Source: Tolypeutes matacus
Taxonomy: Eukaryota; Chordata; Mammalia; Cingulata; Chlamyphoridae
Assembly: GCA_026826555.1 (NCBI GenBank)
Contig: JAKSZT010054568.1
Span: 9,143,318 to 9,207,317, forward strand
DNA length: 64,000 bases
Direction: 5' to 3'
Numbering within the stretch: position 1 is the first letter of the stretch; every line of letters begins with the position of its first letter. Below are positions 10,430-19,225 of this stretch, one piece after another. The position numbers and the translations under genes were made by a program. A model generated the notes under the pieces. That model was given only the letters and a program-made list of their open reading frames with translations, made no database searches and was not told where the DNA came from.

Positions 10430-10975
10430 GTAGACTTGCAATTGACATCAATAACACACGTGTTTGTTTAATCGTGGGCACCTGCTCAACAGTCCAAGGT
10501 AGGCGACCTTGGGGCATTTTCTGCACTGACAATGGTCAGCTGTGAGGGTCCAGTTTTGCTCTATGAATATATTATTCACGCTTGTTTTCCTTCTGCAAGA
10601 AATTTTGCAAATGCCCCAGTTTCATCCTGTGATTTCAATGAAATTAGACTTGAACATCTCAAAATTGTGTAATTAATTACATTCAACCTCAATGAATATC
10701 AGTAATGGATTCAAGCCACCAGCAGTACACCTGGAGTGTCCATCACACATCACTGGGCCCCCAGGGGACCTACGTGTGATGGCTAGTTAGGCTTCTACAG
10801 TCTGTTTTAATTACATTCTGTTTGATGAGGGTCAGTTTACATCTAGTCTAGTGCAGAATGGCTAATGCCTAGTTTCAAATTAATAGTGATTGAAAGAATT
10901 ACTATAGAACTAAATGTAATTAAGAGCTAAAATGATGTTGAGAGTATTTTCAAACCTTGGTAATAAGGGGAGTCG
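10430..10975. promoter_or_regulatory. Candidate conserved non-coding element (enhancer-like)
   Basis: About 545 bp with no recognisable interspersed repeat although both neighbours are repeats. It is AT-rich and dense in homeodomain-type cores: TAATTAATTAC at 10670, TTTTAATTACATT at 10804, a TTAATAGTGATTG segment near 10880, and TGTAATTAAG at 10915, plus CAATTGACATCAATAAC near 10439. All six frames are broken. Such motif clusters in unique DNA are typical of developmental enhancers. Conservation itself cannot be seen from one sequence, so this is an inference. Confidence 0.4.
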
Positions 10976-11205
10976 GGTGTTTATTAAAAAATTGTTGGGA
11001 CAGTTTCACACAACACAGAATCAGCCTAGTTAAGAAGCCTGAGCCTATGTGGCCTGTCCTGTGCTTTGTTGTGATGGTCTTAGACTGTGGAGGGGAGACG
11101 GCACCCCTCAGAATCTGGGGCCAGGGTCTCCCCTGAAAGAGAAGGGCTTTCACAGTTGAAAATAAAAGATTCTGTTCCTCTCAAACCACTTCTGGTACCA
11201 ACGTC
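10976..11205. other. Unique sequence, nothing recognised
   Basis: No repeat or gene recognised. Confidence 0.35.
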
Positions 11206-11605
11206 TGTATCTGAGAAGCAGAACCAGTAGGATATATACATACATATATACATATAAAGAGTATGTGTGTGTGTGCGTAAAGAATATATACACATAAAGA
11301 GATTTGTTGCAAGGAATTGACTTATGCAATTGTGGGGCCTGGCTAGGCAAGCCTGAAGTTCACGGAATGGCAGGCTTAGCTGAAGCTGCTGCCCACAGAT
11401 GGAGTGGCTTATTCTGCATGGAAGACTCAGCTCTTTTAAAGCTTTTCAACGGATTGAATGAGGCCCACCAGATTATCTGGGATAAAGGCCTATGCTTGAC
11501 ATCAGCTAATGATGGATGCTAACCCATCTACAGAACACTTTCCTTGTAGCACCTAGCATTTGACTGAATAGCCTAACCAAGCTGACACATTAAAAAGACC
11601 ATCAG
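11206..11605 (-). mobile_element. MLT2-type ERVL LTR relic
   Basis: Starts TGTATCTGAGAAGCAGAACC, with the normal 'tagtcagggttctcc' piece deleted. It continues with GGAATTGACTTATGCAATTG, GGATTGAATGAGGCCCACCA and a terminal GCTGACACATTAAAAAGACC. This is the reverse of the MLT2 order, so the element is on the minus strand. An (AT/GT)-rich microsatellite (11230-11290) has expanded near its 5' edge. Confidence 0.7.
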
Positions 11606-11629
11606 ACCAACGGGCTTTAGAAGGTAGAA

Positions 11630-11880
11630 TTCTACAGAACCTGGTTTGATTCTGAATGAGGAATTGGGGGGGAGTGTCAAGTGTGAGCCCCTATCTTCTG
11701 GCTCGAAGAACTTGGTAAATGGTGGCATTTGTCATGGTAGCAAATGTGGGAAGAAGGCAGGTTGGCAGGAAAAGTTAGGGAAGTGGTTTTGTTGTGTTAG
11801 AGGTACCCGTGGGACATCCAAGTGGATATCAAGTTGGCAACTCTATATGGACCTTGACAGGGCCCAGGGCTAGGGTGAGG
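11630..11880 (-). mobile_element. L2 LINE fragment
   Basis: AGAGGTACCCGTGGGACATC, CAAGTGGATATCAAGTTGGC and a following CTCTATATGGACC segment match the reversed L2 3' coding/UTR region. The same region appears in plus orientation at 54670-55260 (CTTCACTTAAATGTCCAGTA). Confidence 0.55.
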
Positions 11881-11999
11881 AAAGTGAGGCACTGAGGGTG
11901 CAGAATTCAAGGAGACACTTGTACAGCCCTGAGGGCATGTGCCTCCTTGTCCTGGCCCTGCCCTGGGCTGAAGATACAGTCTCATCGACCTCCATTTCT

Positions 12000-12255
12000 A
12001 TTTAACGACTACCTGCTAGTCACCAGACGCTGTCCTGTGTCCCTGGAATACACCAGTGAATCCAAACAAATAGAGAACTCGCTGAAGTTTACATTCTGGC
12101 AGGGGGAGATGGAAAACGAATAACACACTTCATAAGTAATAAATTATATTGTATTTCAAGTGGCAACAAGTGCTCTAAAAAGTAAAATAAACATAAAACA
12201 AGAAAGGGGTTTGGGAGTGACGGGGTCCTGGATGAGGGTGAAGGGTGAGAGGACA
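12000..12255 (-). mobile_element. L2 LINE 3' relic
   Basis: ACTACCTGCTAGTCACCAGA, CGCTGTCCTGTGTCCCTGGA, TTTACATTCTGGCAGGGGGA and CAACAAGTGCTCTAAAAAGT keep the reversed L2 order well. Confidence 0.65.
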
Positions 12256-12290
12256 GTTTGTTAATTTTCATTAGGTTGCTCAAAGGAGTC

Positions 12291-12350
12291 TGTAGCAGTT
12301 TGGCATTACTTATGAATTCCAAAAATAGATATTGGGTTATGTTTATAAAC
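12291..12350 (+). mobile_element. 5' end of an ERVL-type LTR, cut by assembly gap
   Basis: TGTAGCAGTTTGGCATTACT and the following 40 bp are the terminal sequence of the same LTR family as 9821-10429 and 43014-45899, here in plus orientation (for example, GAATTCCAAAAATAGATATT is the complement of the other copies' ends). The remaining 550-620 bp expected for this LTR fall in the gap. Confidence 0.85.
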
Positions 12351-12750
12351 NNNNNNNNNNNNNNNNNNNNNNNNNNNNNNNNNNNNNNNNNNNNNNNNNN
12401 NNNNNNNNNNNNNNNNNNNNNNNNNNNNNNNNNNNNNNNNNNNNNNNNNNNNNNNNNNNNNNNNNNNNNNNNNNNNNNNNNNNNNNNNNNNNNNNNNNNN
12501 NNNNNNNNNNNNNNNNNNNNNNNNNNNNNNNNNNNNNNNNNNNNNNNNNNNNNNNNNNNNNNNNNNNNNNNNNNNNNNNNNNNNNNNNNNNNNNNNNNNN
12601 NNNNNNNNNNNNNNNNNNNNNNNNNNNNNNNNNNNNNNNNNNNNNNNNNNNNNNNNNNNNNNNNNNNNNNNNNNNNNNNNNNNNNNNNNNNNNNNNNNNN
12701 NNNNNNNNNNNNNNNNNNNNNNNNNNNNNNNNNNNNNNNNNNNNNNNNNN
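12351..12750. other. Assembly gap of 400 N
   Basis: A run of exactly 400 N. Two truncated transposable elements, one on each side, both run into it, so the true missing sequence may be much longer. Confidence 1.
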
Positions 12751-13677
12751 ACTAAGTCTTACTGGACGTCCTTTGTACGTGATCATTTGCTTCTCTCTTG
12801 CTGCTCTGAGAATTTTCTCTTTATCTTTCACATTTGACATTCTGAATAATATGTGTCTTGGCGTAGATCTATTTGGATTTATTCTTATTGGGGTACGGTG
12901 TGCTTCTTGGACATGTAAGTTCATTTCTTTCATGAGAGTTGGGAAATTTTCAGCTATTATTTCCTCAAATACTCTTTCTGCCCCTTTTCCTTTCTCTTCT
13001 CCTTCTGGAACTCCCATGACACGTATGTTCTTGCGTTTTGTGTTGTCATTCGACTCTCTGAGCCCCTGCTCAATTTTTTCCATTCTTTTCTCTCTCTGTT
13101 CTTTTCTCTCTTCAATTTTAGCTGCTCTGTCTTCAGTATCACTTATTCTTTCTTCTATCATTTCGAGTCTGCTGTTGTATGCTTCAAATGTATTTTTGAC
13201 TTCACCTATTGTGTCTTTCATTCCCATGAACTCCGTTACTTTTCTGTTCAGGATTTCAAATTCTTCTTTGTGTTTGCTCAATGACTTCTTTTTTTTTTTA
13301 AGATTTTATTTATTTATTCATTTACCCCCCCCCCCCTTGCTGCTTGTGCTCGCTGGGTCAGCTAACCACGCCATGCGTGCGGGCTTGCCTTCACCAGGAG
13401 GCCCCGGGAACTGAAACCAGGGCCTCCCATATGGTAAACAGGAGCCCTACTGATTGAGCCACAGCCGCTTCCCAACTCAATGACTTCTTGATGTCATTGA
13501 TCTCTTTAACTATATTCTCTTTCATCTCATTAATTTGATTTTAGAAATTTGTGCTCATCTCACTTATTAGTTCTCTCAAATTCTGCATCTCTTCTGGGAC
13601 TTTGCTGTATTCCTTTTCTTGGGCCATGTCTTCTATTTTCTTAGTATGGCTCGTAATTTTTTGCTGGTGCTTAGGCA
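12751..13677 (-). pseudogene. L1 ORF1p remnant, interrupted
   Basis: ORF1p is the RNA-binding chaperone of L1. The minus-strand start lies at about 13677 (MPKHQQKI). About 45 codons run to an in-frame stop near 13543, the same frame then continues, a SINE with its duplication interrupts it (13277-13489), and the frame reopens. Past the SINE the sequence is rich in K, E and R (a coiled coil), followed by an RRM-like stretch beginning NIRVMGVPEGEEKGKG and a later C-terminal-domain-like segment with RAAREKQMITYKG. Roughly the last quarter of the protein falls in the gap. Stop plus insertion make it non-functional. Confidence 0.85.
13277..13489 (-). mobile_element. DAS-type tRNA-derived SINE with 14-bp target duplication
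   Basis: The insert (13291-13475) is flanked by perfect copies of CTCAATGACTTCTT at 13277-13290 and 13476-13489. On the minus strand the head has A-box-like TGTGGCTCAATCAGTAGGG and B-box-like GGTTTCAGTTCCCGG. A unique middle and a poly-A/TAAA tail follow. The run of about 12 C at 13326-13337 on the plus strand is within the tail-proximal part. It inserted into L1 ORF1, so it is younger than that L1. Confidence 0.9.
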
Positions 13678-14129
13678 TCTGGTTAGTTTGTATTTTACTT
13701 AGATGCTCTATCTCTTTCTCTTTTATGGGGTTTTAGTGGCAGGAGGCTGTGAGTTACCACAGCTCTTTGATTTTTGGCTCAACCTTGATTGTTAGGATTG
13801 TTCTGCTGGTTGCTCAAAACTGGGCACTGGACCCAGTAATTGGTTGTAGAGTCGTTTCCTAGGGCCTTGGGCAGGGAGGCTATAGAGGCCAGGAAAAGTC
13901 TCTCTTACTTATTAATTTTCTTATGTGCACTTCCTTGGTCTGCCGGGAGATGGCGCTCTTTGGCAGCTCTCAATTCAATGCCTGGTCGGAGCGTATTTGT
14001 TGTGACACAGGCCAGATCAATGTGATAGAGCTTCCTGTCTGGGGCTAAGAGCCCTGTGATTCAGACTTTCTGAGACAGTTCTCCAGACTTCTCTCGTAGC
14101 GCCCCCCTTTTCCCAGCTAGGAAATATTT

Positions 14130-14515
14130 CCTCTCCCCTCTGAGTCCTCAACAATCAGTCCCTGTTAGTAGAGGAGGAGATTGGGAGGTTTGTATTTCTT
14201 TAGTCCCTTGCAGGCTCCAAGGCAAACAATGGCGCAGCCTCACCTGGCCTGGAAGGGCTCTCAGGACAGGGCAGACCAAACCTGGGAGTCAAAAGCAGGG
14301 TCAGCCCCAGGCTCTCTCCCCTCTCCCCGTGGAGTCCTCAGCAATTAGTCCAGGCTAGAAGAGAGGGAGGTTGCGAGGTTCGGATTTCTCCAGTCCTTTC
14401 TAGGCTCCCAGGGCAAACCGCCATGTGGAAGGGTCCGTGGGGCTCCGCAGCCCAAATTTCAGGTCAGAACCTGAGTCAGCCTAAGGCTGTGTCCCTCTCT
14501 CTCTCCTTTCCTGGA
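14130..14515 (-). repeat. 190-bp tandem duplication in L1 5' UTR
   Basis: Two diverged direct copies. GAGTCCTCAACAATCAGTCC at 14142 aligns with GAGTCCTCAGCAATTAGTCC at 14332, a period of 190 bp, and similarity continues through a GGGAGGTT segment, ATTTCT, and an AGGCTCC...GGCAAAC segment. A partial further copy may begin near 14485. Tandem 5' UTR units recall the monomer promoters of mouse L1, but whether this one is functional is unknown. Confidence 0.7.
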
Positions 14516-14804
14516 GCGGCAGATCCCTGAAGCCCCCTTTGTCTGTGGTCTCAGGCCCAGGGGCCCGAGAATTCTGAAGAGTGTGGGGGAGGGTGCCAGT
14601 AGCAGCAGAAGCTGCTACTTGTAACTCACAGTTCTGTAGTCGCGATTTTCCTCTTTTGTCCCTCTCTCCTCTGCGTGGTGTGCAGCCTTCACCTGCTGTC
14701 CTAAACCCTAGAAGATCTTTTTCGGGGCTGTTTCAGCCTGTCCTCTAGCTATTTTTCTGGAGAAGAGATTCCCGTGTCTTACTAGTCCGCCATCTTCCCG
14801 GAAG

Positions 14805-14935
14805 TTGTTTGTTTTTATTTTCCTTTTAAAATCAAATGTGGGGCCCCACTTCAACAACGCTTCTGCCCTGAGCTCCTGGTACAATGTTCTCTGCTTTCTT
14901 AGTAAACTTTCAAATCTCTCTTTGGAGTAATAACC
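14805..14935. other. Unique sequence, nothing recognised
   Basis: Short interval next to the L1 5' end, T-rich at its left. Confidence 0.35.
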
Positions 14936-15150
14936 ACAACAGTATCAGCCACCTCTCACCTGTGAGCCAGACCCTCTTCTACACACTCTATCCCAGGAAG
15001 CAGAGACGATCCTTAGCTCCGTCTTACAGGTGAGAACACTGGGCACTGAGTTACACACCTGTGCAGCCACACAGCTTACCTAGTAGTGAGCAAGAGTTCA
15101 TAAGCCAGACCTTGAGACCCCAGGACCCATGAGCTCAGCCACCAGGCATT
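14936..15150 (-). mobile_element. MIR SINE relic
   Basis: TTACAGGTGAGAACACTGGG, CAGCCACACAGCTTACCTAG and TAGTGAGCAAGAGTTCATAA follow the reversed MIR core. Confidence 0.65.
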
Positions 15151-15440
15151 GCTGCCTCCCCAGCAGAAACACGCCTGTGCTAGTATGCTTGCACTTTCAA
15201 GAGGCAAGTTATAAATTTAAAAAGTATAAGCATGTGAATACTCTCGCTGTCCTGATTTTGTGAAAATCAGGGCAGGCTAAACAGTCGCTACCTTGCATGT
15301 GTCCCCAGACCTAGTTTTTCTCCCTAGGTCTGGCTTTTAGAATGCTGGTGATAAACTAGGCCTGATTTATTATATGACCATCCTGTATGGAAAATGACTG
15401 TAACTCTAGGTATCTTTGGTCAACCTTAAGAGATATAACA
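15151..15440. other. Unique sequence, nothing recognised
   Basis: No repeat or gene recognised before the dimeric SINE. Confidence 0.35.
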
Positions 15441-15808
15441 GGAGGACGGATGTGGCTCAAATGGTTGGGTGTCCCTCTCCCATATGGAGGGACCTGGGTT
15501 CAATCCCCGGGACCTCCTGGTAAAAATTTCAAAAAAGAAAAATATAGAAAGCACGCGGGCTGCCAGGCCCTGCCGAGCCACGCAGCAGGATGATGACATA
15601 ACGGGAGAGTGACGCAAGGGAGAGCCAAGACGACACACACCGAAAACCAGGAACTATGGTGGCGCAGGTGGTAGGACACCTCTCTCCCACATCAGAGGTT
15701 CTGAGGATCAAATCCCAGTGAAGACAGGAGGAGAGAAGGATGAGAAGAGGGGGCAAGAAACAGACACAGAGAATTGTCCAGTGAATGGACACAGAAACAG
15801 CAAAAAAA
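15441..15808 (+). mobile_element. Dimeric DAS-type SINE
   Basis: Two tRNA-like heads in direct orientation. The first (15441-15512) has GATGTGGCTCAAATGGTTGG and GGGTTCAATCCCCGGGACC. The second (about 15656-15720) has GGTGGCGCAGGTGGTAGGAC and GGTTCTGAGGATCAAATCCC. A purine-rich tail (GAAGAGGGGGCAAGAAACAG, ending in CAAAAAAA) closes it. Head-linker-head-tail fits the composite DAS subfamily. I see no convincing target duplication. Confidence 0.8.
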
Positions 15809-16085
15809 TCCTCTGTCTGCGGCTTTCCAGACCTCACTCAGTGCCTCTCACATCCATGGGAGCAGACTTGCAGGAGCTGACGCAGGAGCTCAAACGAGAA
15901 TATGTGCAGAAGTAGTGGTGGCACGGGAGATGGGTGAAAGTGAAGTGTGGGAATGCTCCAAGAGCCCAGGGAATGGTTGGAATCGGCGGTTCTCTCCTGG
16001 CATTGAATGTCCGTGACTGTGAGAAGACGTATCTACTCAAAAGAACCCCAGGTGTCAAAGGGTCTTGAGCAAATCGCCCATTGCT
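15809..16085. other. Unique sequence, nothing recognised
   Basis: No repeat, exon or RNA recognised. Confidence 0.35.
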
Positions 16086-16245
16086 TTCACTGAGTCACTA
16101 AACGTCTGAGAGCACCAGCTAGCTCCTGGAAGCTTTTCTAAGCAATGAAATTAGAATAATGGTACTTACTTTGGGGCTTCGAGAACAAATGCATCAACGA
16201 GCACGCACAGGTTGGGCAAGAAACAGCTCTTCAACAAATGTCAGC
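16086..16245 (+). mobile_element. MIR SINE 3' portion
   Basis: AATTAGAATAATGGTACTTA, a CTTTGGGGCTT segment and a terminal GCTCTTCAACAAATGTCAGC follow the plus-strand MIR 3' half. Confidence 0.55.
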
Positions 16246-16289
16246 TACCTGCTCTCCACCACGTACGTGGTAAAACAGGCACGTGTTCA

Positions 16290-16740
16290 AAGACGGGGGA
16301 GCCAGCCAGTGGGGGGGCTGGAGCATCGAGGGTGAGGTAGAGGAAGTCTGAAAGGTCAGTCTGAGTCCAGACCAGGGCGAGGCCTGACCAACCAGCTTCA
16401 TTTTCCTCCCGCGACCCTTGGGGAGTCGTTGAAGCAGAGTTGCAAGTGGAGCTGAGAAGGCTGCCATATTTTCATTTTCAGAAGATCTTACTGGCAGTAA
16501 TATGGGGGGAGGGGGTGAGTTGGAAGCTCTTTGCTTGAAGAGGTGTGAGCACAGCCGGCTGAGAATGCGTGACAGAGGGTCACTCCAAAGGGGACTTTAT
16601 GACGAGCCCCAAATACCATTTATTCTAGGCCGGTAAGAAGGGGGGCCTGGAGCGGGCCAGACTGAAGGAAAGGAAGCCAGAGAGGACTGAGGAGTCCTCA
16701 AGTGAGTGAGGAGGGCCAGAGGAAGAGAGAGGAAGGTGTT
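16290..16740 (-). mobile_element. Probable L2 LINE relic
   Basis: CGTTGAAGCAGAGTTGCAAG, AGAAGATCTTACTGGCAGTA and later GGAAGCCAGAGAGGACTGAG segments resemble the reversed L2 3' coding region. Weak, without ends. Confidence 0.4.
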
Positions 16741-17015
16741 GGCTGTTTAGGTGATAGATTCAAGCTGGATTTCCTATGTACCAAACATCCAAGTCACATA
16801 ACACTCCAAGGCATAAGGCAAGCGCTGTCAATATAGGATTCAGGACCAGCTACTTGAAACGGGGTTGATTTCCTCTCTGGCAGGGTCGGAATTAGATGTG
16901 TGTAAGGGTATGTGTGTTTGAGCTTGGGCCTGCCACCTGCGCTGGTTACATCACAATAGCAGCCGAGGAAATTACAGAGGGAGGAGAGGCATCAGCCTCT
17001 TGTAATATTAATCCA
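16741..17015. other. Unique sequence, nothing recognised
   Basis: No feature recognised. Confidence 0.35.
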
Positions 17016-17275
17016 TAGCATAGGATCATATCATATCATCGCATATCATATATGGTCTAAGGTAGTATAATATAGTATAATATAATATATAATATATGGT
17101 GTAATGTAGTATAATATAGTTAATATAATATAATATAATATAGTATAGTATAGTATAATACAGTATAATATAGTATAATATAGTTAAGTTAGTCAATGTA
17201 ATTTAATATAATATAAGATATAATGTAGTATACTATAGCATAATGTAATATAATATGGTATAATATAATACCCCT
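17016..17275. repeat. AT-rich degenerate tandem repeat
   Basis: About 260 bp made almost only of TATAA, TATAG and TATCA pentamers and their 10-bp combinations (for example TAGTATAATATAGTATAATA). It starts as ATCAT repeats and drifts into ATATAG/ATATAA repeats. Likely unstable and easily unwound. Confidence 0.9.
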
Positions 17276-17639
17276 TTTATAATCTAGGAACCCTTAGCAG
17301 TCCTTGAGACAGTAAACTCAGAGGCCACTGCTCCCATTTTGCAGATAGGTAGTCGGAGGCCCTGCAAAGGGGCGGGACATATTGCCTTATTCACATCTGT
17401 ATCTGACAAGGAACTCCCTGACAGCTAAAGGAGGAAACAAACCAGTAAACCGTCCTTTTTTCTTCCTTCACGCTTCTTCCAGCCCGGCCCTCCGGCCTCC
17501 TTGCCTTGAGCCTCTGATGGAAGCTCTTTTTCTCTGCAGTCTCCCCGCTCAGTGGGCACTGCAGCCACCACCACAGGTCCTACGAGACGAGGGGACCCAG
17601 CTTATTTGTGGGAGGTGTCGGAAACACGAAGGAACAATA
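17276..17639. other. Unique sequence, nothing recognised
   Basis: A 90-codon frame (17382-17654) has no recognisable domain, so I do not call it. Confidence 0.35.
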
Positions 17640-18305
17640 TTGAATATTTGTTGAGTGGTTACTTTAGGTCTGACATTGTTTTAAGACTTTTTTACACACA
17701 TTATTTAATTATAACAACAATTCCATACCATGATGTATTAGTCAGGGACCTCCAGAGAAACAGACCTGACGGGAGATTTACATAGATATATGGATATATA
17801 CTTATGTATGTAAATATTAAGAGATTTATTACAGGAATTGACTTACGACTGTGGACATGGGCAAGTACAAATTCTGCGGGGTATCAGGTTGGAAACTTGA
17901 AGGTGATGGTGAATTCCCCAGGAGAAGCTGGTCATCTGGAACAGAACTCGGAACTGCTCTTCTGATGACTGGAATCCCCAGCTCCTGTTTCAGGCCTTCA
18001 GCTGAGCGGATGGGGACTCTTGGTGCATGGCTGAAGGTCATCTCCTTTGTCAGCTGTTGATGTGATCAGCCATAGATGCAGCTGAATGGCTAATGATTTA
18101 AATCCCAAAACACCCTCACACAATCAGGCCAGGGCTTGCTTGACCAAACAACTGGGCACAGAACCTAGCGAAGTTGCCGTGAAATTAACCACAATACATA
18201 CTGCTATTCCCATTTCTCAGTTAAAGAAACTGAGGCTAGAGACAATCAATACGTTGCCCTGTGCAACGGCGGAGCTAGTCATTGAACTCGTTGAACCCTC
18301 TGCAA
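17640..18305 (-). mobile_element. MIR SINE split by a later LTR insertion
   Basis: The left arm (17640-17733) reads ATTGAATATTTGTTGAGTGG through AACAACAATTCCATACC. The right arm (about 18198-18305) reads CTGCTATTCCCATTTCTCAG through GGAGCTAGTCATTGAACTC. Together they restore the reversed MIR order, so the intervening LTR is younger. Confidence 0.7.
17734..18197 (-). mobile_element. MLT2-type ERVL LTR
   Basis: Starts TGTATTAGTCAGGGACCTCC and AGAGAAACAGACC, continues with AGAGATTTATTACAGGAATT and CACACAATCAGGCCAGGGC, and ends near AAATTAACCACAATACA. That is a minus-strand MLT2-type LTR, about 464 bp, lying inside a MIR. The exact 5-bp target duplication is not clear (flanks CATGA and TACTG). 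Confidence 0.75.
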
Positions 18306-18599
18306 CTGTCAAATACGGCATTTGCTTCTTGGTGGAGAGACACACAGCAGCTAATTCTAAAACAAGGCACAGTGCTAGAGATGCGAAGGTGCTGGCGTGG
18401 GGCCCAGAGGAGAGATGCCTCATCCTGCTCTGTGGGCAAGGACAGGCTCTCTGGAGATGGGAACGTGCTAGAGCCGTAGTTCTCCAGCATTGCTGCCCCG
18501 AAGATCCCCTGGAGTATGGAGAAGACTGTCGCTTCCTTGTTTACATCCTCCGATTGCGTCCCACTGAGAGTATTACGAAACAGAGCTACAAAAACAGCG
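18306..18599. other. Unique sequence; possible DNA-transposon scrap
   Basis: GTAGTTCTCCAGCATTGCTG followed by a CCTGGAG segment (18476-18516) faintly resembles the start of MER5-type hAT elements, but is too short to assign. Confidence 0.3.
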
Positions 18600-19225
18600 C
18601 AAACTGCCAGATCTGGTCTCCACTCACTTCCCTGATCTCATCATCCTCTGCTCCTGGCCCTTCCACTCGGCTCCCGCCTCGCTGGCCTTCCCTGGACCTG
18701 CCAGTCTAGCCCAGACTCAAGCCTTCACACGTCCCGCTCTCCTGCTTGCACTGCCCTTTCCTCACCATTTTCTCCCGCTGCCTCCTTGTCACCCTCCCAG
18801 GGGAGCCTCTGCAGAGATCTTCCTTGGTCACTCCAGCCAACGTGGTCTCCACTCAAAGCGGTTCTTTAACATGTTGCCCAATTTATCATTATCGAAGCAC
18901 TCCTTAGTACCTGAAATTGCCTATCAGCTGTTCTGTCTGTCTGTCTGTCTGTATCTATCTATCATCTGTCTCCTTTACCTGTCCTCTGTTTAGCATCTAT
19001 TTCTATTTATCTATCTACCGTATATTTATCATCTATCTAGCTGTCATTTATTTCTATCTATATCTATCCTTCTACCCATCTGCTATCTATTCTCTCTCTC
19101 TCTCCCCCTCCCTCTCTCTTTGTCCCCCACCCCCTACCCCCCCCCCAGAACGTAAGCACCCTGCAGGCAGGGCTCCTCCTGGCTCGCTCTGCTCCCCAAT
19201 GTCCGTCAGACCCTTCAGCAAGCAT
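18600..19225 (+). mobile_element. L2 LINE 3' end containing a microsatellite
   Basis: GCTGGCCTTCCCTGGACCTG, a CTTGCACTGCCCTTTCCTCA segment, AGATCTTCCTTGGTCACTCC, and after the microsatellite GAACGTAAGCACCCTGCAGG CAGGGCT follow plus-strand L2 order. The tetranucleotide array sits where L2 normally reads 'tttgtctgtctccc', which suggests expansion from that sequence. Confidence 0.65.
18931..19146. repeat. Compound CTGT/CTAT/CTCT microsatellite
   Basis: Starts with about five CTGT units, passes into interrupted CTAT units (with TTTA and ATCT variants), then CT-rich sequence and a C-rich end (CCCCCCCCC near 19140). It lies inside an L2 3' end. Confidence 0.9.

Larger units (their letters stand above)
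12751..14804 (-). mobile_element. L1 LINE, 5' half, with nested SINE
   Basis: Minus-strand L1 whose 5' terminus is visible. Near 14804 the minus strand reads CTTCCGGGAAGATGGCGGAC, which includes the AAGATGGCGG YY1-type site typical of L1 5' ends. A 5' UTR of about 1.1 kb (14804 to about 13680) is followed by a broken ORF1, which the assembly gap cuts. A DAS SINE sits inside ORF1. ORF2 and the 3' UTR are absent from view. ORF1 reads fairly intact, so the element is younger than the L1 relics at 36590-39200 and 58440-61160. Confidence 0.85.

Noticed and set aside
12258..12755. Open frames crossing the N gap
   Set aside because: Their length is created by N translated as X; there is no real sequence.
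18476..18520. MER5-like start
   Set aside because: Only about 40 bp with weak similarity; not called as an element.
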